A DNA stretch of 64,000 nt, taken from contig JAPEHQ010000005.1 in the NCBI GenBank assembly GCA_027405735.1, positions 1,550,001 to 1,614,000 of the forward strand, given 5' to 3'. The translations under genes and the position numbers were made by a program. Shown here one piece after another: positions 44,971 to 54,875 of this stretch (positions are counted from its first letter, which is position 1; each line of letters begins with the position of its first letter). Source of the stretch: Mucor racemosus. Its lineage: Eukaryota > Mucoromycota > Mucoromycetes > Mucorales > Mucoraceae. Below the pieces are notes generated by a model. The model was not told where the DNA came from. It was given only the letters and a program-made list of their open reading frames with translations, and did not search any database.

Positions 44971-45839
44971 ATGGTATGATACATATATTTTGCATATTAT
45001 TCTATATGAGATGAAAGAGGGATGGATTGATGAATAGATTGCGTATACGATTGATGAATGAATGGATGGATGTTTGACCTTATTTTTTCATGTGTTTACG
45101 AGAGACATTGGAATTGAACCACACTGTTCAATGTTGTACTTGATTTCAATATTAGGGTATCTTTTCCAACAACACAAGAAAAGAAATTAGACACCATTGC
45201 AAATCTTTCTTGATCCTTTCTCTATCTCTCATTATGGAACTAATTTACTGCATAATATGTCATATATAACATATATACTTATCATTTCAATCAAATTTCT
45301 AGAGCGCCGAAGAACAGAAGGTGACCAAGAACCCTATGCGTAACCTCCAGATCGAGAAGCTTGTTCTCAACATCTGTGTTGGTGAATCTGGTGATAGACT
45401 TACTCGTGCTGCCAAGGTTTTGGAACAATTGACCGGTCAAACTCCTGTTTACTCCAAGGCCCGTTATACTGTCCGTACTTTCTCTATTCGTCGTAACGAA
45501 AAGATCTCTGTTCACGTCACTGTCCGTGGCCCCAAGGCCGAGGAAATCCTTGAACGTGGTTTGAAGGTCAAGGAATACGAACTCAAGGCTCGTAACTTCT
45601 CTCAAACCGGTAACTTTGGTTTCGGTATTGATGAACATATTGATTTGGGTATCAAGTACGATCCTTCTATTGGTATTTACGGTATGGATTACTACATTGT
45701 TATGGGTCGTCCCGGTAACCGTGTTGCCCGCAGAAAGCACTGTAAGGCCAAGGTTGGTGTCAACCATAAAATCAAGAAGGAGGAAGCCATGGAATGGTTC
45801 AAGCAACGTTTCGATGGTGCTATCTCCTACAAGGCTTAA
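44971..45839 (+). CDS. RPL11: 60S ribosomal protein L11 (uL5)
   Basis: Large-subunit protein that binds 5S rRNA at the central protuberance. Main exon 45,303-45,839 encodes [20 protein letters not shown] to YKA, with the whole conserved chain ([54 protein letters not shown]). No in-frame ATG lies near the 5' end of this exon and it follows TTTCTAG. The best start is the ATG at 44,971-44,973, followed at once by a GTATGA donor, i.e. a three-base first coding exon and a 327-nt intron. This gives 179 aa (yeast has 174). An intron right after the start codon is common in fungal ribosomal protein genes. The first exon is inferred; the main exon is certain. Strong codon bias fits high expression. 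Confidence 0.93.
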
Positions 45840-46570
45840 ATACGTTTTGTGTTTATTTTTTAAATCCAATAAAATCTAAATAAGCAATTTGGTTATTCTT
45901 CCACCTTTCAGTTGGATCAACAGTATCGTATTTGTAAATGAAATGAGATTAGTGCATGTGTATAGGATTGTAGATAATTTAGTTTTGTAGCGCAACAGAA
46001 TGTTGTTGATGTAATCATAAGAAAATTGCATTTCTAGCCATACAAAGATCATTGAGCAACAGTGTAACACTATATGATCAGACGCTATTTTTTTCTTTTT
46101 GATAACCAAGAATGTAATTAAATTGGTACACCAACAAGGTACACGTTACATCTAAACGTGGAAGTTTGTCCATTTTCCCTGCGTCCCGTTCTTGATACTC
46201 TCACGCTGTATACACTAGTTTTTTTTTATGTTTGAAATGAATACATGCAATGATAAAGATTCTGTATATAACTATGACAATATTATAAGCATTTTGAAGA
46301 CATTTTCTTCTATTCTGTATCGACAACAGCTTGTTGGATTCATGATTCACATCTAAATCTCTCAAATTGTGACTATAGAGCAATAACAAACAAGCCAATC
46401 AACCACTCTTTCAGGGTGTGTGTGTGGTAAATTTATAAATTGAATACCCATATCTTAAAATCTTTTTCCTCTTCTTTTCTTGTTTATCAAAACAGTTTTG
46501 TAACAAAGGAATTTTATTAACCTTTTGGGTGCTTTATTTCATAAAATAACACCCTCCGTTCTATAGTTAA
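45840..46570. other. Intergenic region downstream of RPL11
   Basis: AATAAAATCTAAATAAG at ~45,868 is a likely polyadenylation region for RPL11. The rest is AT-rich without a supported gene. A CT-rich stretch at ~46,460-46,485 may be the leader of the next gene. Confidence 0.5.
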
Positions 46571-46693
46571 ATTTTGTCTAGTAATTCTATTTTCGTTTTG
46601 ACTATTAAAACTAAAAATGACTCTTTCTATCATCAACAACAACAACATTACTTTGAAAAGCAACTCCACCAACATGACGAAAATGTACAAACA

Positions 46694-47308
46694 ATGCCAT
46701 CCTCAATATCTCAGTTCACCACCCACCCAGGATGCTTACCTTCAGGTCCATCTAAAGACTGCAATGAAGTCGGATTTTCACCTGGAAAATCCCCTCCAAC
46801 CGCCCTAATACGAATAGAGAACAATCAACAAACCAACAACAATTGCTGCTCTTCTATTCATGATAACAACTACTGCCCGGATAACTCTTTTCAAACTCTT
46901 TCTCGTAACATTGCATCACCTAATATAAAGAAGTCAAAACCTTTGCGCTTTATGCCTTATATGAGACCTGATGTTGAAAAACAAAAGAAAACGGAACAAG
47001 ATAACGATCAAGGTTTTGCTTTATTTGGTCCTGTACCTTCAGCAGAATCTTTATCTTTTTCTTCTTCTTTTGCAACATCAGGTTCCGTTACACCGCCTAC
47101 TTTTTGTGTGGGTGATTTAACAGATCATATACTTGATGATGAGATGGTATTTCAAGAGCTTGATTATATAACTAATTCTCTCGATCTTCCTTTTTCTCCG
47201 CCTTTATCCCCTATAATTACTACAACAACTACTACTACTACTACTATTACTACTACTTCTTCCCTTGATGATAATCTCAATAATGATGATTTCATTCTTT
47301 TTCCTTGA
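46694..47308 (+). CDS. Unrecognised Ser/Thr/Gln/Asn-rich protein
   Basis: From the first in-frame ATG (46,694) the product is 204 aa, but the frame is open back to 46,571 and that part (His/Gln-rich, DSFYHQQQQHYFEKQ) looks coding. So an upstream exon with a 3' splice site near 46,580 (TTTTGTCTAG) may exist. An ATG in another frame at 46,617 overlaps it and could be a leader peptide. Visible features: a short basic patch (KKSKPLRFMPYMRPD), an acidic segment (DLTDHILDDEMVFQELDYI), PPLSP, a Thr run encoded by ACT repeats (~47,216-47,260) and a final DDFILFP. No domain is recognised; composition suggests a disordered regulatory protein. Confidence 0.6.
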   Translation: MPSSISQFTTHPGCLPSGPSKDCNEVGFSPGKSPPTALIRIENNQQTNNNCCSSIHDNNYCPDNSFQTLSRNIASPNIKKSKPLRFMPYMRPDVEKQKKTEQDNDQGFALFGPVPSAESLSFSSSFATSGSVTPPTFCVGDLTDHILDDEMVFQELDYITNSLDLPFSPPLSPIITTTTTTTTTITTTSSLDDNLNNDDFILFP

Positions 47309-47333
47309 TTAAATAAAATCTCTAAATCTTTCT

Positions 47334-48208
47334 TTATTCTTTTTCTGTATCAATTACAGCAACATTCTTCACAACAGATTTGATTTCATCTACTGTATCT
47401 AGCAAAGATTGGGCCTTTTTTACTGCTTCTTTTCTTGCTTGACGAGCATTTAGGTTATTTGGACCACAAGCGAATCCATCTAAGTCAAACAAAACATGCA
47501 TCAATTGCTCACCAAGATATGCTCCCATATAAATCTGTTTCTTCTTTTCTTTTTCCGTCTTGCTGGATTGATTCAAGAATTCTTTAACTGTCTTTTCGTA
47601 CTTTCTAACTTGAGGTGTAATATCTGTATCAACCTTATCTTGAATTTTTTGTAACTGTTCCAATAATAATGCTTCGCCTTGCGGTTCTTGAGTTGATGGT
47701 GATGATGGCTGTGGTACAGATGTTGTTGGTGTTGATCTAGCAGGAAGAGGAGGAGGAGCACGTTGAGATTGCTTGCTAGTTGGTGTACCTTTATGATGAT
47801 TATGACTATGATGGTGATGGGTTTTTTCCTAAAAATGTGTATTTAATTATACGCGCTATCATATTTTGTTTATATTACACATACCTCTCGGGAAGCAGTT
47901 TTATTATGCCCATGTTTATTTACTTTCAATGTGACATAACAACCAGGCCGAAGACCATATACACTCAAAGGCATATCATCATTATTCATCAAGGCTGTTG
48001 TTTACTGTCAATAAATTGATATTACAGCCATAATCAATATTTCCTTACCTCCAAAAGCGTTGATTTTCATGTCTTTGGCGCTGACACCAGTGATACGCTC
48101 GCATTTATTTTTCAGCTGCTTGACTGTAGTTTGCTCTAATTCTTTGACACTAGAAAACTCTATAGGAAACTTTTTACCGTTCCATTTAATTTCTAAATTT
48201 GCAGACAT
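47334..48208 (-). CDS. Ubiquitin-like + BAG domain co-chaperone
   Basis: Probable Hsp70 nucleotide-exchange factor of the BAG1 type. Exons (minus): 48,208-48,049, 47,994-47,885, 47,828-47,334, giving 254 aa. Residues 1-85 are ubiquitin-like (EIKWNGKKFPIEF ... VKQLKNKCERITGV ... MKINAFGALMNNDDMPLSVYGLRPG). A histidine-rich stretch (THHHHSHNHH, ~93-102) and a proline-rich linker follow. The BAG helices are at ~150-250 (LLLEQLQKIQDKV ... EKTVKEFLNQ ... LGEQLMHVLFDLDGF ... ARKEAVKKAQSLLDTVDEIK). The acceptor for exon 2 is the second of two AGs: the first (47... at TTGACAG) would bring in a stop, whereas CAACAG at 48,000-47,995 gives the FGALM expected of this family. No membrane anchor is seen, unlike yeast Snl1. 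Confidence 0.88.
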
Positions 48209-48984
48209 TTCAATATGATGAATCTCAAGGGAAAAGGGTATGCTACACACACAAACATTCAAAATCTATTTAAACTAGTTTCACCATCAATGCCCGACAC
48301 AACACAAGGGTGGCTTACTTTTGCGGTTATTCAACAGCTTGAGCAATGAAAGTTAACCCATGCAGGACTCTTGCATAATCTTTAGAAAGGTGCAAAGAAA
48401 TTATAGATTGCTTATGATCCAATATAATGATTTGAGCAGATTATTCGAGCAGAGATAGTCCTGCTCTGTGTAATTTCAAGTGTATAAAATATCTAGTGAT
48501 AGATCAAGAAAATAGTACATTAATTTACCTTCCTTTACGAACGGAAGCAGAACTGAAATTACAACTGAACCCTAGCTATCTCTATACAAAAATCAATCGT
48601 GTTAAAACATAACCCACAGGCTTCACAATTTTTACTCTTTTTTCAGCATTGACCCTACCATTTATTGAAAGAATATGTTTTACAGAATCTTTCAAGGGCA
48701 TTTCAATTCAGGTATTGTTTTTACAACATCAGAAATCATGTACAATTCCAATTCGATGTCTTGAAATTATATAAAATTTAGTTCCATGGAATTGTTTTAT
48801 TTATTAAAATAGATATATTACAAGAAAAAATAATATAGGAAAATGGATTTTTGCCTCTAAAGCATAAAATCCCACTAGATAATATTACCGGCCAAAATAG
48901 CCGCTGTTAATTTTGTAGGGAATATATACAAAGGCGAGTGAAATTTATAACAAAAAAAAATATATATATATATATAAAGGGATT
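48209..48984. other. Intergenic, promoter of BAG gene and 3' end of permease
   Basis: No gene is supported. A (TA)n run sits at ~48,960-48,976 just past the permease stop. GTGTATAAAATATC at ~48,480 is a TATA-like word. Confidence 0.5.
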
Positions 48985-50708
48985 TTACTGAGCCGATGAC
49001 CCTTTCTTTTTATCAAAAGAGTCAAGAGAATCGTCTTTTCTACCTACATCAAATGTAACAGATTCAAACGAATCATCAAATGTAACAGGATTTAACTGAG
49101 GATCATCTTCTAAGCTCTTTCCAGGACCAGTAAACCATTTGCGAGCACGGAAGTAGTAATAACTAACAGACCAAAGCATAACAAATACGAAAATAACCGA
49201 AGCATAATTCATATTATCAGCAGTTACAGGATTTTGAGTAGGACAAACGAAAAGAATTGAAGTGAAAAGAATCCAGAAACAACTAATAAAGTTGACCACA
49301 TCAGAAAATGGACCCAGATGAAAAGGACCGCGTTGGAAGGTTTTGCGAGCTACAGTCAAACGAAGAGCAATGGGAATAAAATAGGCAAGAGATGAAGCGA
49401 TAGTGTTAATAGATACAATTGCATTAAAAGCAGTTTCGTTGACAATGTAAAGCAACCCAACAACAGCAGCAAAGATAATATTAGCCCAAACAGCATAAAC
49501 TGGAGTTTGTGTAGATTTATTAATCACACTCAACCAGCGACTGAAAGGTGTAGCACCATCACGAGCGAAAGCGTAAATCATACGAGAGCTACCCAAAGTT
49601 AAAGCAGAACCAGAGAAAAACATGGCACCCATAATAATAACAGTAAATACCACTGTCCATTTATAACCAACACCATCCAAAAATACTTGAGTCATTTGAG
49701 GACTCATGGTTGTCTCCACAATTTGGCGTTGGAAATCTTGAACACAGAAATTAACAGATAGCATAAAAACGAAACCAGTAATTGCAGCAGCACCAATAGC
49801 ATAGAGAATTCCACGAGGAGCACTACGAGCAGCATCGCGAGTTTCTTCAGACATATGGGCAGCACTGTCAAAACCAGAGAGGGTATATTGAGATTGTAAA
49901 AGACCGATCAAAAATGCATAAGAATTAGAAGAAAATCCTGTATCATTTTCAAAATAAGTAAACACAAATTTCGCACTTGGCTTATTAGGTGTCAATACAA
50001 GAGCGACAATAATAATAATCAAAGTACCAATCAAGTGCCAATACAATGATGTCTGATTAAAGAAACCATTGTATTTAACATGCATGGAATTAATGAGACC
50101 ATGAACAAACAGAATAACCAAGAAAATACCGTATTGCCAGTAAATACCAGCGTTATAATCAGGGTTATTGATACCAATAACAGAGGACATAAATTGAGCT
50201 AAACCTAGATCAGCAGAAGTAATTGCAACAGTTAAACCAAGCCAGTTACACCAACCAGTTAACCAACACATTATAGGAACCCATTCAGGAGGAGCTAAAC
50301 GAGAAACCCAAATATAAAGGCCACCAGTTACAGGATAAGCAGAGCAAATTTCAGCAAGGGATAATCCTACACCAAAAGTAAAGACAGAGACCAAAATCCA
50401 ACCCCAAATGATTGCAATTGATCCACCAGACATCATGGCATCACCCCACATCTAAAAAAGGAAATTTCAATAAATGTACATCCTTTTTTTGACATATATC
50501 TCTAACTTACAGGAGTCAAGCCAGATAAAATAGAGCAACATCCAAACGCAATTGAGAAATTAGAAATGGTAGACATTGTCTTGTTCATTTCTTGCTTGTA
50601 TCCAAAAGAAGCTAAAATTTCTTCTTCAGTGGCAAATCTCGGAATGTTTGCTGCTTCTTCTACTTGGTTATATTGCACAAGATCTTCATTTTGATTGTTA
50701 TTGACCAT
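48985..50708 (-). CDS. APC-superfamily amino-acid/GABA/choline-type permease
   Basis: Proton-coupled uptake carrier of the plasma membrane or vacuole, of the amino-acid/choline transporter branch (Uga4/Hnm1-like). Two exons (minus): 50,708-50,511 and 50,451-48,985, giving 554 aa. The cytosolic N-terminus carries EEEILASFGYKQEMNKTMS, the usual lead-in to helix 1 (ISNFSIAFGCCSILSGLTPV). About twelve hydrophobic helices follow, including EICSAYPVTGGLYIWVSRLAP with the family's helix-3 pattern, and SGFDSAAHMSEETRDAARSAPRGIL, the conserved loop before helix 7. The intron falls inside helix 1-2. The substrate is not predicted. A CAA/TTG-repeat leader precedes the start. Confidence 0.93.
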
Positions 50709-50721
50709 TTTGTTGTTGTAT

Positions 50722-50752
<31 letters not shown>
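50709..50752 (-). repeat. CAA microsatellite in permease leader
   Basis: On the gene strand a run of AAC/CAA triplets extends from the start codon upstream for ~40 nt. Unstructured CAA-rich leaders favour translation in fungi (general knowledge); here it is only an observation. Confidence 0.7.
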
Positions 50753-50753
<1 letters not shown>

Positions 50754-52491
50754 AATTTCGGTTTTTACGAAAGAAAAAAAAACGATATGTAGTATGTTGA
50801 CTAATCCAAAAAAAAACAAAAATTATGATTATCTTTGTTATTTATTTTCTAGTGCGTCGACTTTTGCAAGTTTGGTTGTTAAAAGAGAGAGTGCGACTTT
50901 TAAACTTATTTTTTTCACCAAAGGTTAAAAAATTCAAATGTTTACTTTGAATAAAAAATACTCTCTCCCAGTAGTAAAATGTGTTTGCTTGTTTATAAAA
51001 AGAGAAGCTTGTCTTTTTTGTGTTGTAAAAAACAAAAAAAGGGCGATGGGTGAAGAAAGAGGGACACTGCTGGTTTTTTTTTAGTTTATATAAAAAATTT
51101 TATTGACAAGTATGCAATGATAGGTCAAGTTCCCTCAAATCTGATTATTTGACCCAGCCTTAAGTTGGTTTGTTGTAAGCGGCGACATGAATTAAATGAG
51201 TATCTGCTACAGCTCGTACATGAGCGATCACAAAAATACAGTTTGAAGAATTCGATACATCTTGATGTAAAAATGCGCAATGCCTTGATGATTAAATACT
51301 GCTGTTTTGTATCAATTGCAAACATTTCTTTCTTCGATTAAATGTCCCTGTATTCATTAGAAATGACATTCCTGTCTGGTTACAGATATAATCATATTAA
51401 AATTCATCCAAAAAAAGATCAGTCAGCGCATTTCTATCAAGAGCAAATGTTCTTTCATTCAAGATAATTCTATATACGGTACTAATGGTTCAACAGTGAT
51501 CAGATATGCACCAAAAGACCATGATGTCAATTCAACGGATTTCAAATATTTAGCTTGGTTTTACTTTTATCATTAACGAAAAAGCGCCTTTTGACAGAAA
51601 TTTAAGGGGTCTTTTCATAAAAAAAAATATGGCACTAAACGACTGTGTAACAATAATAAAAATTTGATATTTATCTGGTATATATAAAACGAAAATGATC
51701 TTTACTTTCTTCTCTGTTACTCAATAAACCGTTTTTACAATTATGATTGTAGTAAGCTTCCGTGATGTTCTTTTCGAGATGGAATGCACAACATTTTCAT
51801 CCCCGATAATCAATATACAACAATTGCGGGAACCCCCCGTTCCCTTGATTTCTCTGTTTGACATCGGAGATCAACTGTAATGATAGTGATATTCTGCATA
51901 CGGAAATTTCCAAGAATTTAGCCTTGTTTTAATTTTGCTTTTATTCCAGTTTCATCACTGAATGCAAATTACTAGAAAGCCATTTGTTATGTTTTATTCG
52001 AGTGGTAATATAGTAATAAAAAGTGTTTAAAGAGTTATTTTAACATCTTATAAAGAAACAAAACTATATATATCCAAACAATTGACGATGTTTGTGGCAT
52101 AATTTTGGATAAATCACTATTTTATCCAAGGAAGGACAAATACATTTGTAGTACGGTTCAAATTCTCATTAAAAATAATTCGATTGAGCTTTGATTATGT
52201 TTTCTGATTTTGTTAAAATAAGTGCAATAAAGCCTCTATAATATTGAATTGATATACGGATTGACTTCGGTGGAGCTTTGAATTAATGATCGAACTGGTA
52301 AAACTTTGGCAAAAATTTACTGGCAAAAGTTATCATCAATTTCAAGTCAAGGGAATGTCGCGGGATCACAATATCAGTATAAAATCTTTTCTTTCAGTAA
52401 GACTCATTGTATACCCTTGGTGAACCAGCTAAGCTCAGGTTCTTAGCTACTTAAAAATGTACACCGCGTTATGTCACCTGCTTCTAGATTT
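50753..52491. other. Gene-free AT-rich region
   Basis: Promoter side of the permease (50,753-51,100) with T-runs and pyrimidine tracts, then ~1.4 kb without a supported gene. The small frames here have no recognisable domain. 51,790-51,900 is slightly less AT-rich but carries no frame. Confidence 0.5.
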
Positions 52492-53640
52492 ACTTTATAT
52501 TTCACGAAAGATTCAAAAACACGTAAAATTCATCGCTTTTTTCTTGAAAACCGGGTCTCACTTTTCACCCCTGCTCTACATTTTGTTTTCACTAAATAAC
52601 ACCAAGAGAAAATTATATGCTAACGTACCTGAGATAGCCAACTTTAATCCAAAAATGCGTATCCAGAAATATCCCATTTTTTACAATTGGTATTAATTTT
52701 TCAGTGCTAATGTTTCAGATTTTTACACGTATTTCACTGCTAAAAATTAAAAACTTTGAGGCTTTATATGTCTACGAAAAATTAAGTTATACTAACACTT
52801 TCTAATAATGAAACTTACTTGTTTTGAAGTACTCTATAATATGTTTCAGTATCAAAAAATTCTGAGCACCTTTATTTTTTTTTCGTTTTTTTTGACCTTT
52901 TTGTAGTAGATTTCAAAATATTCGTTAAATTGAGTAACGCTTTTTTTACATTCATGTCATCAAGCTCATTGAGCTCTCTAAGACTCAGTTTAGTTTTCCT
53001 CAAAATATTGATTTTTCGTGGAGATATTCTCAAAAATGTATACAAAGAGACACCTTCACTTCCAGCTTCCATTTTCCCCCTATATACCCTCATCCCAAAT
53101 TCTGAATTTGAAAAAAAAATTGACAAAAATCTCGTTTTCTCTACGAAAAACGCAGCTAAAAGATTCGTCAATAGCTAGATCGATAGATAATTTTACTGTT
53201 CATCATTTCCATCATTTACTTTTAACGTATAATGATAAAAAGTGTTCTGTATCTTCAAAAAACCTTCAAACTTTCAGTTGCATTTTGCGCAACATTTTAC
53301 GTGAAATATTTTTTACCATTTTATTTAGATGTATGCAGAATTTAAAACTGTACAAAAACCACTTAATACGCTAGGTCTAATTCCTTTGCAATTCATGAGC
53401 ATTTAAACGATTTTATTTTTTGAATCATTTTTCACTCATTTTTTCAAATCAATTTTGGAACCCCGTTACTATAATATTTAAGCTGTGATATGGACTATTA
53501 TTATGATTATCTCGACGAAAAATCAATATTTTTTGCCAAAACAAAAAATGCAGAGTAGCTTTTAGTTGAATCTACTACCTTGGGAATACAAAAAAATAGT
53601 ACCTCAATTTAGGGGCTTAATTTTTCATAATCGGTTATAT
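52492..53640 (+). repeat. 1.1-kb repeat family F2, copy 3
   Basis: Best-preserved copy. From TTTCACGAAAGATTC to CTCAATTTAGGGGCTTAA. The minus strand carries a 99-codon frame at 52,872-53,171 (see separate entry). The right end, reverse-complemented, reads like a Tc1/mariner-type terminus (AAAAATTAAGCCCC), but a matching left terminus is not visible. Confidence 0.85.
52872..53171 (-). CDS. Conserved frame of family F2, function unknown
   Basis: 99 codons. The frame in F2 copy 4 (62,708-63,007) shares much of the sequence: SEFxMRVYR, SLYTxLxISPRKINI, LNELDxMNVKKALLNLTNIL. Copies 1 and 2 show the same peptide with stops and slips. No known domain is recognised. It may be the remnant of a transposon protein or only reflect DNA-level similarity between copies, so this is a tentative call. 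Confidence 0.25.
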   Translation of the reverse strand: MTNLLAAFFVEKTRFLSIFFSNSEFGMRVYRGKMEAGSEGVSLYTFLRISPRKINILRKTKLSLRELNELDDMNVKKALLNLTNILKSTTKRSKKTKKK

Positions 53641-53907
53641 GTCAATGTCAAATCAGAGCATATATTATTCTGGTAATAAGTCTTCCATTTTCGGACAGAA
53701 ATTAATGGCCATAGAAGATAGAAGAAAAGTACATCTTCTTTCCAGATTTTACTTAATTCCACTCAATACTGGATAAAAACATTCAAAAACCATTTGAAGA
53801 TCATTTAAAACCCACTTTTACAAATATTTCAGATATCAGCTTCCATGAGTCAGTAGGTCATAGTGCATTTGGTAAGAATAAACAACAAGTTGGCCAACTG
53901 CTTGTGA
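53641..53907. other. Repeat remnant
   Basis: 53,750-53,830 resembles, inverted, bases ~470-560 of the window. No gene. Confidence 0.4.
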
Positions 53908-54145
53908 TGCCAGGAGATTATATATAACAATCTCAAAGCTAAAATGTGTACTAAATCGTTTAATGAAAATAAAGAAAAATTGTTATAAAATAAAAAAGCA
54001 CACTAAAACTAAAGAACTTTATTATAGAATGGAAGCATCTTATTTTATATTCACATTCTCTAATTATATTATGGTTAATGTCTAAAATGAGTTTATTTAT
54101 ATATATACTGTATATCAAATTAAGCCTAGGTGACTCACTAGTCGT
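53908..54145 (-). repeat. LTR-like repeat, copy 1
   Basis: About 235 bp shared with 57,996-58,221 in the same orientation. On the minus strand it holds a TATA-like word (AATATAAAATAAG), an AATAAAGTTCTTTAG signal and an end in ...CATCACA, consistent with an LTR. No target duplication found. It abuts repeat U copy 3. Confidence 0.55.
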
Positions 54146-54148
54146 CAT

Positions 54149-54870
54149 TACGGCCGAGCTATACTTTCCATGGGTATAATGATCTGCACAGATGGGCAGA
54201 ATAAAAACATTTGTGCAGATCAGGCAGCCCAGATGAGCAGAGCAATGAGATCAAGGTTTTTTAGTCAATTTACTACAGTATATCAATCATAATAATATAA
54301 TTAATAATCAAGATAATTTGAATGATTTAAAGCAGATGTGAGTTACTCTGATTCAACAGAATTGCCTTATTGACGAAATATATCAATTTGAAATTTGGGG
54401 TTTGAAAGAGTTCTGTCCATGCTCTTCTTTTGGAGACCAAATGGGAATAACGACAACAACCTGTTTGGCAGCATTAAAAGTATTTATGTCTTTGTAAATT
54501 TCTGTTTGTAACACACAAAATCGATTTATTTAAGATTATTTTTCTTTCTTCTTCTCTACTACTCTTTTATTTATGTATAAATCTACAACAAAAAGACCAA
54601 TATTTTTCATAAACTGAAATCAAGTAGCAGGTACAACTACATGTTTTCCTATTGTTTATTTGGAAATAAATTATTAACTGTTGTTAATTTTAGGGCGCAT
54701 TATAGTATTTTTCTCGAACAAAAAAAAAAAGAAACCAAGACTTAGTCATTTTGACCCATCATCTACGTTATTATAATCAATGCTTTTTTGGTCTAAAGTT
54801 GATTATCTACCTGGAGAAAAACTGGCGATTATAAAAGTATGTATAGCATTTACTTGATTTCAATGAATGA
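54149..54870 (-). repeat. Repeat unit U, copy 3 (inverted)
   Basis: Reverse complement of 10,711-11,420. Begins TACGGCCGAGCTATAC, with the two hairpins next (54,181-54,221 carries GATCTGCACA ... TGTGCAGATC). It adjoins copy D of family B, as U copy 1 adjoins copy B, but in the opposite orientation. Confidence 0.8.
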
Positions 54871-54875
54871 ATGAT

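Noticed and set aside
44974..45302. snoRNA in the RPL11 intron
   Set aside because: C-box-like words are present but no CUGA D box or terminal stem was found.
45291..45869. 192-codon minus-strand frame
   Set aside because: Exactly antisense to RPL11; biased codons in the real gene keep the opposite strand open.
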